Source: Chryseobacterium sp. OV279
GTDB lineage: Bacteria > Bacteroidota > Bacteroidia > Flavobacteriales > Weeksellaceae
Length of the DNA stretch: 64,000 nucleotides
Direction of reading: 5' to 3'
NCBI RefSeq assembly: GCF_900128945.1
Contig: NZ_FQUD01000002.1
Coordinates: forward strand, 958,371-1,022,370
This document shows positions 7,955 to 16,642 of this stretch, one piece after another. Below the pieces are notes generated by a model. That model saw nothing but the letters and a program-made list of their open reading frames with translations, ran no database searches and was not told the origin of the DNA. Numbering within the stretch: position 1 is the first letter of the stretch; each line of letters starts with the position of its first letter. The translations under genes and the position numbers were made by a program.

Positions 7955-8950
7955 ATGAAAACATTGATTACTGTAAGAAATGCCATCAGGAAAAAGGTTG
8001 AAATGATTTTTTCCTTTAAACGCATAGGCATTATCAAAAGATCCTGCCTTTGTGTAATTGTTTCGGCTTTCTTCCTTTCAAACAAAAGCCACGGTCAGAT
8101 TATTCAGGATATCGCCGGTATTGCCGTCACGGCTCATCATAAAGTTAGCTTTAAAGATGTGCCTTCAGAAAGTTCCCTGTCAGAAAATAAGTTCCAGCTC
8201 AATACTTATGACGCATGGTTAGGAATACCTCCTTTCGAAATTGGTAAAACAAGTGTTTTTAGTAATTTGAACTATCGGATGATGGATTTTAATTATGACA
8301 GAAATTCTATACAGGATGCCAATCGTATTGAAAGAATTCACGAGATAAAATCTGTCATTATAATTAAGCACCCACTTTCCGAAAAATGGTCGATTTTAGG
8401 AATAGCTATGCCCACTATTGCATCCGACTTTAAAAAATCGGTTTCTTTTGATGATTTAATTCTGGATGGAATAGTCGGATTGTCAAAAAAATTCGGGAGG
8501 GAGTCGAATCTTGAAGTCGGACTCGGAGTTCATGTTTTACATTCTTTTGGAGAAACTTTGATTACCCCGGGGATAGCAATTGATTACCAAAGTACAGATA
8601 AAAAATGGTTAGCCCAGTTTTACTGGCCGAGATTAAACGTGCTTTACAGCCTAAGCCCGAATACACAAATAGGTTTGGCCGGATCGATCGATTGGACACG
8701 TTTCAACCTGAAAAATTATAAAGACTATCATCTTAAAGAAGTCGATTACGCTCAGTTTTCTACCATTCATGGAGGCCTTCAGGTTCATCAACGATTAGTG
8801 GGCGGAATTTGGCTGCAGGCTCAAGCCGGAATGGGACTTTTAAATCGTTATGAATTGTTCGATACCCATCAAAAGACAGTCAATGATTTTTCTGCCTCCA
8901 ATATGGCTTATGGGAAAGTTACTATTACCTATCGTATCGGCAGAAAATAA
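7955..8950 (+). CDS. Outer-membrane protein, DUF6268-like beta-barrel
   Basis: This 331-residue protein has a hydrophobic export segment (about residues 25-47, ending NKSHGQ) after a rather long basic N-terminus; an internal start could shorten it. The mature part has alternating aromatic beta strands (LNTYDAWLGIPPF, VLYSLSPNTQIGLAGSIDWTRF, KVTITYRI) and ends in a strand typical of an outer-membrane barrel. It resembles the DUF6268 group of Bacteroidota. Role unknown, perhaps stress- or envelope-related. Confidence 0.65.
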   Translation: MKTLITVRNAIRKKVEMIFSFKRIGIIKRSCLCVIVSAFFLSNKSHGQIIQDIAGIAVTAHHKVSFKDVPSESSLSENKFQLNTYDAWLGIPPFEIGKTSVFSNLNYRMMDFNYDRNSIQDANRIERIHEIKSVIIIKHPLSEKWSILGIAMPTIASDFKKSVSFDDLILDGIVGLSKKFGRESNLEVGLGVHVLHSFGETLITPGIAIDYQSTDKKWLAQFYWPRLNVLYSLSPNTQIGLAGSIDWTRFNLKNYKDYHLKEVDYAQFSTIHGGLQVHQRLVGGIWLQAQAGMGLLNRYELFDTHQKTVNDFSASNMAYGKVTITYRIGRK

Positions 8951-9125
8951 ACAAATAAAAATAATGAAAACAATCATTTTCAGTTTCGTGACGATACACT
9001 GTACTACGTATTGTCAACGCCTGAAAATTAAGTGAATCAAAACCGATTTTCATCATCAATATCCAATGATAATCTTATGAACAATACCCATTCTCTTCAG
9101 TCAGCTTTTAACTTTCGGGCCCTGA

Positions 9126-9464
9126 TTGCCTGCTTATATTTTTCCCACTTTAATGTCTTTTATATCTGGTTTTCTGCTCCAGAACAACAATCTTATGACA
9201 GCCAGTTATAGCAGTATTGGTTTGTCTTCTTTATTGTCAACACTTTGCAGTTTTATCTTGCTTTGGTGGTTTGAGTCGCAACGAATATTAGTGCGAAACA
9301 GGTTGATCAGATCTTTGGTGATCATTGTACTGATGATGGGCTTAGGGACCTTATGTATATGGCTATTTAATTGGCAGCACGAACGGTTTAATATTTTACT
9401 CTCTATCTTTTTGGGGGCTACCATACTTATCATTCGCGACCTTGTAATCAAACTTAACAGCTAA
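9126..9464 (+). CDS. Small membrane protein, possibly frameshifted
   Basis: The frame has about three to four hydrophobic segments (SIGLSSLLSTLCSFILLWWF; LIRSLVIIVLMMGLGTLCIWLF; FNILLSIFLGATILIIRDLVI). It has no ATG start at its 5' end: it opens with TTG directly after an in-frame stop, and the first ATG is residue 10 (9153). Another frame starting at ATG 9077 (MNNTHSLQSAFNFRALIACL...) runs to a stop at 9211 and also looks protein-like. One protein broken by a frameshift near 9200 is therefore possible. No family recognised. Confidence 0.4.
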   Translation: MPAYIFPTLMSFISGFLLQNNNLMTASYSSIGLSSLLSTLCSFILLWWFESQRILVRNRLIRSLVIIVLMMGLGTLCIWLFNWQHERFNILLSIFLGATILIIRDLVIKLNS

Positions 9465-9598
9465 ATCATTTATCCATAAAAACTCATCAACAGAAACATC
9501 TCAAACTTAGAAGAAATGAAGAATAAACTAAATAGAATACCCATGAAGAATAGGGATAATGAACGTTTAATCCTTACTAAAAGAATCAATTTATTTCA

Positions 9599-10513
9599 AT
9601 GAAAAAAATGAAACCGGTTATCGTTGTTTTTGGATGTACAGGTACCGTTGGAACTGCTGTGATGCAGGAGCTCAAGGGTAGGGATTGTATGGTAAGAGGT
9701 GTTCTTCGAAACCCTGAAAGACCTTATCCGGTACCATTGGATAAAGGCCCATCGAATATAGCCTATGTTAGTGCTGATTTAAATTCTATGAACCAGCTTA
9801 AAGAGGTTTGCAAAGGGGCAGATGTTTTGTTTCTTTTAACAGCAACTGGTCCCAGTCAGGTAGAAAATGAAATTAATATTATCGATGCTGCGAGACAAAA
9901 TGGTGTAAGACGAATTGTCAAGTTATCGGCTCCCATAGTTATGATGCCTGCCAAGGTAGAGGTGAGTCAATGGCATAGGAGAATAGATGAGCACCTTTGG
10001 CAGAATATGGATGAATTTTGCTGCCTTAGGCCACATTCTTTTATGCAAAATTGGGAACGAAATACTTTTACCATTCAGTATTTTGGGAAAATTTACGGAG
10101 CACTTGGTACAGCACGAAGAAATTATATCGATTGTCGTGATGTAGCTGAAATAGCGGTAAATTACTTGTTGACACCCGAAGAAATAAAAGAAAAATCTGT
10201 GGTTCTTACAGGTCCACAAGCCATTAGCCATATAGAAATGGCAGCCAAATTATCTCATGTAACCGGGCGCACTATTCAATATGTAAATGTAACACCAGAT
10301 GAACTGTTTAACCTGTTAATCAACAGAGCGAAATTACCCGTATGGTTGGCTAACCATATTGTGGAACTTGATGAGCTGGCCATAAAAATTCCTGAACCGG
10401 AAGGGGACAATATTACCGGCTTACTGTTAAGAAAACCACGTATTATGGAAGAATATTTACAGGAAAACAGACATTTGTTTAAACGAAAACCACTGTGGAA
10501 GTCTTTATTGTAA
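9599..10513 (+). CDS. NmrA-like NAD(P)-binding protein
   Basis: This 304-residue atypical short-chain dehydrogenase has an N-terminal Rossmann motif FGCTGTVGTAV (about 12-22) and a conserved ADVLFLLTATGPSQ region (about 78-91). The WHRRIDEHLW segment stands where NmrA/YwnB-type proteins usually carry their K-E-x-E helix. The family includes redox sensors, quinone reductases and nucleoside-diphosphate-sugar epimerase relatives. There is no catalytic Y-x3-K, so a sensing or quinone-reductase role is more likely than a classical dehydrogenase. Start: ATG 9599; ATG 9608 is an alternative. Confidence 0.75.
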   Translation: MKKMKPVIVVFGCTGTVGTAVMQELKGRDCMVRGVLRNPERPYPVPLDKGPSNIAYVSADLNSMNQLKEVCKGADVLFLLTATGPSQVENEINIIDAARQNGVRRIVKLSAPIVMMPAKVEVSQWHRRIDEHLWQNMDEFCCLRPHSFMQNWERNTFTIQYFGKIYGALGTARRNYIDCRDVAEIAVNYLLTPEEIKEKSVVLTGPQAISHIEMAAKLSHVTGRTIQYVNVTPDELFNLLINRAKLPVWLANHIVELDELAIKIPEPEGDNITGLLLRKPRIMEEYLQENRHLFKRKPLWKSLL

Positions 10514-10542
10514 GGCATGAATACGGAAGATTTGAAGCTATT

Positions 10543-10572
10543 GATACTATTCAAATGGAACTGAAGAAATAG
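10543..10572 (+). pseudogene. Remnant of the 3' end of a DoxX-like gene
   Basis: The frame reads DTIQMELKK-stop, identical in protein to the last nine codons plus stop of the membrane protein gene ending at 15249, with silent changes. The bases after it also match those after 15249 up to and through the tRNA-Ser relic. No upstream part of that gene is left here. Confidence 0.7.
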
Positions 10573-10610
10573 GATGTTTAATAAAAAATAATGCTTAGCA
10601 GCAGTTTGAT

Positions 10611-10674
10611 GAGATTGTGATAGTCCTGAAAACTATTGACTGTAACAGGTCCGGGTTTCGAATCCTTCTCTCCG
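10611..10674 (+). pseudogene. Truncated tRNA-Ser copy, relic 1
   Basis: Sequence from the D loop to the 3' end of tRNA-Ser is kept (gattg, the anticodon arm with loop cctgaaa, gactgtaacaggtccggg, ttcgaat, tctctccg). The 5' acceptor strand and part of the D arm are missing, and the T stem has lost bases, so it cannot fold into a tRNA. The sequence tgaaaactattgactgtaac is identical to the intact gene at 4440. A terminator hairpin follows, as after the true gene. Confidence 0.8.
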
Positions 10675-10680
10675 CAAAAG

Positions 10681-10711
10681 AAAACCTTAGAATAATTTAT
10701 TCTAAGGTTTT
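10681..10711. terminator. Perfect 15-bp hairpin after relic 1
   Basis: The arms AAAACCTTAGAATAA (10681-10695) and TTATTCTAAGGTTTT (10697-10711) are perfectly complementary. The outer A/T runs allow termination in both directions; the minus-strand epimerase gene ends at 10752. Confidence 0.75.
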
Positions 10712-10751
10712 ATTATTTTCAGAAATTTTGCTTTTCAAACGTATTGTAATT

Positions 10752-11480
10752 TTATTTTTTGAGCATAAATAGATCAAAAGAATTATACTGGGGATCGTAA
10801 CCCGTTAAAAGTTTAGTCTTCTGAATATCAAGCCGCTTATAGGTATTATTGGAAATGGCATTTACTATTTCAAATTTTATGTTTTTAGACTCAATGCATA
10901 GATGCAGGAGCTGATTTAAATCATCGGGATGCAGATAGGCGCTTAAATCCCTGGCATTCATTTCTGTGAAATCCTCCGGAAATTCATAGGCTCCAATTCT
11001 AAGACATATTGCACTTAAGTCACTGCTGAAACAATGGTAGGAAAGCAGGGCTTCTCCAAAACATTTAGAAACACCATATAAATTGCCAGGCTTTACAGGC
11101 ATGTCGGTGTTAAGCTGAATGTCTTTTGGATAACCTTCTATCGTTTGTGCGCTACTTGCATAAATAATTTTTTTACAACCCGCCGTAATAGCTGCATCAA
11201 TAACATTCTTTGTTCCAATGATATTGGCGTCCAGTAAATCATCAAATGTGGCATCGGGATTGGCAATACCACCCAGATGAATAACAATGCTCACATTTTC
11301 ACAAGCCTTTATGAGGTAATCCTTATCCGTAAGATTTCCTTGAAAATATTCAATGGATGCATCTTGAATCTTGGGAGGATGGAGATCAAAAATTCTAAAT
11401 TGATATTGATCTGAAAAAGATTTGATAAAGTGGCTTCCAATTTTTCCGGAGCCTCCGGTAATTAATATCTTGTTAAGCAT
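10752..11480 (-). CDS. NAD-dependent epimerase/dehydratase (uronate dehydrogenase-like)
   Basis: This 242-residue extended short-chain dehydrogenase has a Rossmann motif GGSGKIGSHF (about 8-17), a substrate-site serine pair YASSAQT (about 107-113) and the catalytic YGVSK (Y-x3-K, about residues 134-138). It is shorter than sugar epimerases (about 310 residues) and close to uronate dehydrogenase-type proteins. The substrate is unknown. It lies on the same strand as the MFS transporter gene, about 110 bp downstream of it, so the two may share a transcript. Confidence 0.75.
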   Translation of the reverse strand: MLNKILITGGSGKIGSHFIKSFSDQYQFRIFDLHPPKIQDASIEYFQGNLTDKDYLIKACENVSIVIHLGGIANPDATFDDLLDANIIGTKNVIDAAITAGCKKIIYASSAQTIEGYPKDIQLNTDMPVKPGNLYGVSKCFGEALLSYHCFSSDLSAICLRIGAYEFPEDFTEMNARDLSAYLHPDDLNQLLHLCIESKNIKFEIVNAISNNTYKRLDIQKTKLLTGYDPQYNSFDLFMLKK

Positions 11481-11591
11481 AAGTATTTGTTTATGAAATT
11501 ATATAAGAAGTGTACGATATTGGGATAGTTGCAGTTCCACTGTCATTGCTTGGATCAGGCAAAGGTTACCAGTGGAATAGCTGTAAAACAC

Positions 11592-12779
11592 TTAGCTATG
11601 TTCACATGCAGATGCTACCGGTTTCAATTGTTTTGCCTCTTCATTTTCTGTAATATTTTTAGGAAAGGTCACAAAACTCAGAAGAAAGGTTACCGTCAAC
11701 AAAAGTATACTTACCCATAAAGTATAATGAACTCCGTAATACACACTGACTAATCCTCCAAGAAATGCACCTAAGGAAATTCCAATATTAAAGGATGAAG
11801 TCAATAAGCTATTGACAAATTCTAAGGAGTGATGGGGAACAGACTGTGATGTTCGGACATTGCATACCAAAAATCCGCAGGTATGGACCATTCCCCAAAA
11901 GGATACGAGTATAACCATGGGAATATAATAGCCTCCAAAATAGTAAGCAAGTATCTGTACGGCCACTAAAAGCACTAAGAACATCCTGGAAGCCAGGAGT
12001 ACATTGCGGTTCAATGCTAATCCCATCAACCAGTTTCCCAATGTTCCCATTCCACCGAAAAGGAGTAACATCATACTGATCTGTGCACCGTCCATCTTGG
12101 TGATCTCTTCCAGGTAAGCGGTCAGGTAGGTATAACTCGCGAACATAGCAGCTAGCGTGGCGAGGGTAGAAACCAGATTAAGCCACAAAATAGGACTTTT
12201 CAAGACTGCCATCTTATTTTTGCCGGATATCTCAGGATTTGGCGGAATAGTCGGTATAAATAATAATAGGCCAATAAAAGCAATTAAACTGATAGCACTG
12301 CTAAGGAAAAATGAGGCTTGCCAGTTCTGGAAAAGATCTACGGCATAGGTTGTGAGTGGAATACCGAGTACCGTCGCCAAGCTTAATCCAAGCATAACTG
12401 TAGAAACGCCTTTTGCACCCCTTTCTTTGAAGGCAATGGCGATGGCGATATTCCAGAATAAAGGATGCAAGATGGCGGGTAATATACGGGCGATCATCAG
12501 GACGGTGAAATTAGTGGAAAATGCTGAAATTAAATTGGACAGAACAAATATACTCATGACCATACATAATAAAAGCTTCCGGTTTATTTTGGTCGTAAAT
12601 GAGGTGATAAATGGGGAAGAAACCGCGACGGTGATCGCAAAAGCACTTAGTAGCCAACCTGCTGTATCGATGGATACGTCAAATTCCCGACTGATAGTCG
12701 GGAGGATGCCAACGATCCCAAACTCTGTTGTTATAATGCCAAAAGCGCCAAGTGCTAACGCGTAAATTGATGTTTTCAT
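11592..12779 (-). CDS. MFS transporter (DHA1-like efflux)
   Basis: This 395-residue protein has about 12 predicted membrane helices. The first helix carries GIITTEFGIVGILPTISREF (about 14-33), and the loop after TM2 has the DHA1-type TTKINRK. It probably exports a drug or metabolite by proton antiport. It is divergent from an AraC regulator (start 12868) with promoters facing each other in an 88-bp gap. This is the layout of a substrate-induced efflux gene, and I infer that the AraC protein controls it. Confidence 0.85.
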   Translation of the reverse strand: MKTSIYALALGAFGIITTEFGIVGILPTISREFDVSIDTAGWLLSAFAITVAVSSPFITSFTTKINRKLLLCMVMSIFVLSNLISAFSTNFTVLMIARILPAILHPLFWNIAIAIAFKERGAKGVSTVMLGLSLATVLGIPLTTYAVDLFQNWQASFFLSSAISLIAFIGLLLFIPTIPPNPEISGKNKMAVLKSPILWLNLVSTLATLAAMFASYTYLTAYLEEITKMDGAQISMMLLLFGGMGTLGNWLMGLALNRNVLLASRMFLVLLVAVQILAYYFGGYYIPMVILVSFWGMVHTCGFLVCNVRTSQSVPHHSLEFVNSLLTSSFNIGISLGAFLGGLVSVYYGVHYTLWVSILLLTVTFLLSFVTFPKNITENEEAKQLKPVASACEHS

Positions 12780-12801
12780 TTTTTATTACAATTAATATTT
12801 A

Positions 12802-12810
12802 GCAAATTTA
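12802..12810 (-). promoter_or_regulatory. Promoter -7 element of the MFS gene
   Basis: On the minus strand TAAATTTGC matches TAnnTTTG, placing the transcription start about 15-20 bases before the MFS start codon at 12779. Confidence 0.6.
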
Positions 12811-12855
12811 AACAGAAATGTTTTTTAAAATCAGTACATATTCATGATAAATGGG

Positions 12856-12863
12856 TATTTTTG
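12856..12863 (+). promoter_or_regulatory. Promoter -7 element of the AraC gene; suggests a leaderless mRNA
   Basis: TATTTTTG matches TAnnTTTG and ends only 4 bases before the ATG at 12868, so transcription would begin at or next to that ATG. This decides the start: the in-frame ATG at 12844 lies upstream of the -7 element and would not be transcribed from this promoter. Confidence 0.6.
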
Positions 12864-12867
12864 CCTT

Positions 12868-13713
12868 ATGAAACGCGAGAATATCGATCAACTGGTTAAG
12901 GTGGAGTACCACCAGGCAGTACACTGTCCACTTCATGATAACAAGTTTTCCTTTTTTCAGATTGTCTATGTCATTTCTGGAAAGGGATTTCTTAAGATCA
13001 ACAACAATATGGCTTCGTACAGTGAAGGAAGTCTGCTTCTACTGACACCCAATGATCAGCACTATTTGGAAGTCCTGGAATGTACGGATCTTTTACTCGT
13101 GAAGTTCAGCGAGCGGTATGTGAAAAACTATCCCTGGAACAGTATTAATTCAATGGAATGCATACTTTATGGTGCTTCCTTTCTGTCAGGATGTATTCTG
13201 CAAAATAAGCCTGACATTGTTTTGGTGAATTCAATTGTGGACTCACTGCTTCACGGCATACATCATCCGGATCTGTATCAGGATGAGCTGACGTTGAATT
13301 ACGTTAATGCATTGATTGTCATCGCGGCAAGGAATATCTGCAAGATGAGGACAAATCAGATTACGTCCAATACGGATAAAAGGGTGATTCAGATTATGGA
13401 TTATATCCAGGGTAACATCCATGATCCTGCATTATTGAAAGTTTCTGCGATCGCTAAGAAATTCGGATTTTCCGAAACCTATCTGGGGAGTTACTTTAAA
13501 AAGCAATGCGACGAAACGATTCAAAACTATATACTGAATTATAAAATGCGCTTGATTGAACATCGTGTGCTGTTCAGTGATATGCGTGTCAATGAAATTG
13601 TCACGGAGTTTGGTTTTTCTGATGAAAGCCACCTGAATAAATTTTTTAAGAAGCGACATCATATGAGTTTGACGGAATTCAAAAAGATGAAAAAACCTAA
13701 AGCGCTGGTTTAA
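12868..13713 (+). CDS. AraC-family transcriptional regulator
   Basis: This 281-residue protein (starting MKRENIDQL) has an N-terminal cupin sensing domain (about 15-95, FFQIVYVISGKGFLKIN) and a C-terminal AraC HTH pair (about 175-275) with AKKFGFSETYLGSYFKKQ and VTEFGFSDESHLNKFFKK. It is divergent from the MFS transporter. The sensing domain probably binds the pump's substrate or a related small molecule (inference). Confidence 0.85.
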   Translation: MKRENIDQLVKVEYHQAVHCPLHDNKFSFFQIVYVISGKGFLKINNNMASYSEGSLLLLTPNDQHYLEVLECTDLLLVKFSERYVKNYPWNSINSMECILYGASFLSGCILQNKPDIVLVNSIVDSLLHGIHHPDLYQDELTLNYVNALIVIAARNICKMRTNQITSNTDKRVIQIMDYIQGNIHDPALLKVSAIAKKFGFSETYLGSYFKKQCDETIQNYILNYKMRLIEHRVLFSDMRVNEIVTEFGFSDESHLNKFFKKRHHMSLTEFKKMKKPKALV

Positions 13714-14136
13714 TGATGATTCTGCCTTATTTAGTTTTCGAATATTGTGTTTGAACGGGTACTGTCTTTTAATGCAGGCGACATTATACCTGAATGCATT
13801 AATTATAAAATTACGAAGTCATGTTGACTATAATTAGGTTTATTATTTTCTATTAATAATAAAATTTTATGTTTTGTATAAAAGTAATCTGGTACATTCA
13901 AATATATGATTACCTGTTTTTTTTAGAGCTCCTACTCATAATCTTTGGTATCCATGAAAGTTTTTTTATTAAGTGCCTAATTCATAAATAAATATTTATC
14001 TTAGCGGCCAATGTCACGAAATGTGGATATAGGTATTTTTTTTGCGAAGTTTTTATATATCTTTTGTTTCGTGGAAAATATTGCTCGGCGTCATTTTGTA
14101 AAAACAGTAACCAAAAACATTAATTTAAAAAAATCT
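13714..14136. other. AT-rich intergenic stretch
   Basis: There is no gene, hairpin or repeat that I can support. A frame upstream of 14137 adds 42 residues to the next gene but looks like non-coding extension (no signal, low-complexity hydrophobic). Confidence 0.5.
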
Positions 14137-15249
14137 ATGAATTCAGCCGAAGTGATAAATAATACAAAATGGTTTTCAAAATTTTCATTATCGTTTTTAG
14201 CCATTGTTGGGGCTACAAATACTGCTCTTTTTATAATCCTGCCTCTTTTACCTTATAAAATTTCACAGTTTATATTTCCTGTAGGATTTCTTGCATTAGG
14301 ATTGGCCATACTATTCTCAATAGGTTTTTCTATTTACTGGCACCGAAAAGAAAATAAAGGAACTTTTAATTCTATACCATATATTTCTTGGTTGTCAACA
14401 CTTTTACGGTATTGGATGGCGTTTCTACTGTTGGATTTTGGCTTTCAAAAAATATTTGAGGTCAACTTTAATTATTCATATCATATAAATGATTCTTTAG
14501 CAAGCGTATTAACGGGGCCGGAATTAACCTGGAAGTATTATGGATTTTCTTACGGACTTGCTGTGATTTTGGCCTTGTTTCAAATAATTGGTGCTGTTCT
14601 TCTGTTATTCAAACGGACCACTTTATTAGGCATTACCATACTTTTACCTGTCATGCTGAACATTGTTTTGATTAATGTTTTTTATAGTATTGGCCCCATC
14701 ACCTTATTTACATCTATCCTCATAACATTAGGCTTAGTTCATCTGTTTTTACAGCAAAAAGTTGATATCATAAAATTCTTTAATCAATACAAAAACAGAC
14801 TGCCATCCATTGGTAATAATTTTTCACGCTCAATCGCCCGTGTTTTATGTATTTTAGTTCCTTTACTGTTTGTTATTTACTATAATTATGACGTTCATCT
14901 TTCAAAAAAGTATTTTGGAAAATGGAAAGTCACATCTATGACACGTAATGGGAAATTGGTTAAAGAAAATCAATGGCAGCAGGATACTTTGGCCTGGAAA
15001 ACAATTTATATTGAAGAAAGAGGAAAAATGTACTATTGTCCGAATCCATATATGTATGTAGATAGTACTTCACTGTTTATGAAATATCATCACGATGATA
15101 AAGAACAGAATTTTAAGGTGATATCCTACGAAAAGAACCCGAAAAAACCTGACACAATTCCTGTTCAGATTAGCAATTTCAGGAATAACTCAATGCAATG
15201 GAAAATGATTTTCTACAAGGACACTATCCAAATGGAATTAAAGAAATAA
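14137..15249 (+). CDS. DoxX-like integral membrane protein with soluble C-terminal domain
   Basis: The protein is 370 residues from the ATG at 14137, chosen over an ATG at 14011 because the added 42 residues look non-coding. The N-terminal two thirds hold about seven hydrophobic helices (e.g. LLPYKISQFIFPVGFLALG, YGLAVILALFQIIGAVLLLF, LLGITILLPVMLNIVLINVF), resembling DoxX-type proteins. After a last helix near residue 245-262 there is a soluble domain of about 105 residues (KYFGKWKVTSM...) outside the membrane. Function unknown. Its final nine codons recur as a remnant at 10543. Confidence 0.65.
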   Translation: MNSAEVINNTKWFSKFSLSFLAIVGATNTALFIILPLLPYKISQFIFPVGFLALGLAILFSIGFSIYWHRKENKGTFNSIPYISWLSTLLRYWMAFLLLDFGFQKIFEVNFNYSYHINDSLASVLTGPELTWKYYGFSYGLAVILALFQIIGAVLLLFKRTTLLGITILLPVMLNIVLINVFYSIGPITLFTSILITLGLVHLFLQQKVDIIKFFNQYKNRLPSIGNNFSRSIARVLCILVPLLFVIYYNYDVHLSKKYFGKWKVTSMTRNGKLVKENQWQQDTLAWKTIYIEERGKMYYCPNPYMYVDSTSLFMKYHHDDKEQNFKVISYEKNPKKPDTIPVQISNFRNNSMQWKMIFYKDTIQMELKK

Positions 15250-15286
15250 AATCTTTAACAAAAAACGTTGCCAGCAGAAGTTTGAT

Positions 15287-15350
15287 GAGATTGCGACAGT
15301 CCTGAAAACTATGGACTGTAACAGGTCCGGGTTTCGAATTCCTCTCTCCG
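15287..15350 (+). pseudogene. Truncated tRNA-Ser copy, relic 2
   Basis: The same extent of tRNA-Ser is kept as at 10611: D loop through 3' end, ending ctctctccgcaaaag. The 5' acceptor strand is lost and T-arm bases are deleted. The flanks match relic 1 on both sides: agtttgatgagattg upstream, and before that the DTIQMELKK gene end, which here belongs to an intact gene. Confidence 0.8.
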
Positions 15351-15356
15351 CAAAAG

Positions 15357-15378
15357 AAATCTTATTCTAAGATTTTTT
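15357..15378 (+). terminator. Terminator after relic 2
   Basis: The stem aaatctta (15357-15364) / taagattt (15368-15375) is followed by a T run. It ends the transcript of the DoxX-like gene and the relic. Confidence 0.65.
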
Positions 15379-15477
15379 TATTTCTGAATGACGTGTAATA
15401 CTCACTTTAACAGCATACAAACGTTGAGAAGAACGAAAACGTGATATGCCATCTTTTATAATAAACAAGAAAAAAAT

Positions 15478-16461
15478 ATGATCAGAAAATTATCCTTTTT
15501 ATCCCTTTTTATTTTTAGTTCCGCTTTTTCCCAGCAAAAATATGAAGACAGCATAAAAAATATTATTGAAAAAGACTTTGTGAACATTAAGGCAACGGAT
15601 TTCAAAAATCTGGTTCCTTATGAAACTGAAAAAGGAATGGGGTATTTAAACTCAAAAAACAATAAAGTTGTTGTAAAGCCCAACTATTATCAGTTAGATT
15701 TTGCCAAACCCAATTTAAGAGGGAATTACGATAATATTGCCTATTTTGAGATCGACAAAACAACCAAGAAGATGGAAGTCTTTTTACAGAATTGGCAGAT
15801 TTTTGAAGCTTCTCCAGGAAATGGGCCCATAAAAAAAGCATATTCAAAAGGGTTTTATGTAGTCAATAATTCAATTTTTTCTTTTTCAGACACTTATACG
15901 TACTGTCCGGAATTATTTAAATACAGAAATGAGGATTTTGCTATCGCGATTAAGGATAATACATATGCAGTCATAAAACCTGATGGTGAAACTTTAAAAA
16001 ACCTTGATTTTGATTATTCCAGTTTGCAAATTGTAGACATAGGAAATGACAACATTTGGTTCAAATACAAAACGGTAGGTGGAGAACTGGGTTTCATCAA
16101 TATGAATGGAGAAAAAAAACTTATAAATGACATCATCAGCAACAGCAGAAGTCAGACAGAAGGTTATTTTTCTTTTATTGATTCAGAACATTCTACAAGA
16201 AGAAAGTATTATGGGTATTCTATTGAATCCAATGAGGAATCGTATGGAGTACTGGATTTGTTGACCATGACCTGGCTCATTAAACCACAGAAAGCACTTA
16301 AAATTGATGAAATTAATTACACAACGGATCAGAATTTAGACGAAAAATATGATTTACAAGACAGAAATAAATTAAAATTTTACTTTTTGGTTCGGGAAGA
16401 AAAAAAAGAAAGAGCTTACTATATTGACGACAAATTAAAAAAATATATACCCAAAAAATAA
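15478..16461 (+). CDS. Secreted hypothetical protein with WG-repeat-like segments
   Basis: This 327-residue protein has a signal peptide (MIRKLSFLSLFIFSSAFSQ). The mature part has repeated beta-rich stretches reading GMGYLNSKNNKVVVKP, GELGFINMNGEKKL and SYGVLDLLTMTWLIKP. These resemble degenerate WG repeats (xWGyIdxxGk-hh-P), found in exported proteins of Bacteroidota. Role unknown; probably binding or structural. It stands alone after relic 2. Confidence 0.55.
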   Translation: MIRKLSFLSLFIFSSAFSQQKYEDSIKNIIEKDFVNIKATDFKNLVPYETEKGMGYLNSKNNKVVVKPNYYQLDFAKPNLRGNYDNIAYFEIDKTTKKMEVFLQNWQIFEASPGNGPIKKAYSKGFYVVNNSIFSFSDTYTYCPELFKYRNEDFAIAIKDNTYAVIKPDGETLKNLDFDYSSLQIVDIGNDNIWFKYKTVGGELGFINMNGEKKLINDIISNSRSQTEGYFSFIDSEHSTRRKYYGYSIESNEESYGVLDLLTMTWLIKPQKALKIDEINYTTDQNLDEKYDLQDRNKLKFYFLVREEKKERAYYIDDKLKKYIPKK

Positions 16462-16642
16462 AACGGCGTTTACAGATAACGAGTGGGACCGATACTGTTT
16501 AGCGCCAAAACCCCCGATTCATAAAAAAACTTACTTATCTCATTGATATTTTTATTAGTATTGTAAAAACTAATTCAACCGGTTGAGCGGGCCTATTTAA
16601 GTGAACAGCAAGCCATTCCAAAAAGAAAGTATTTTTCAACTC

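Noticed and set aside
8850..9035. 61-residue frame after the DUF6268-like gene
   Set aside because: Mostly a shadow of that gene in another frame; the tail (MKTIIFSFVTIHC...) is too short to call.
14011..14136. 42-residue N-terminal extension of the DoxX-like protein
   Set aside because: Sequence looks non-coding and the ATG at 14137 gives a normal membrane protein start.
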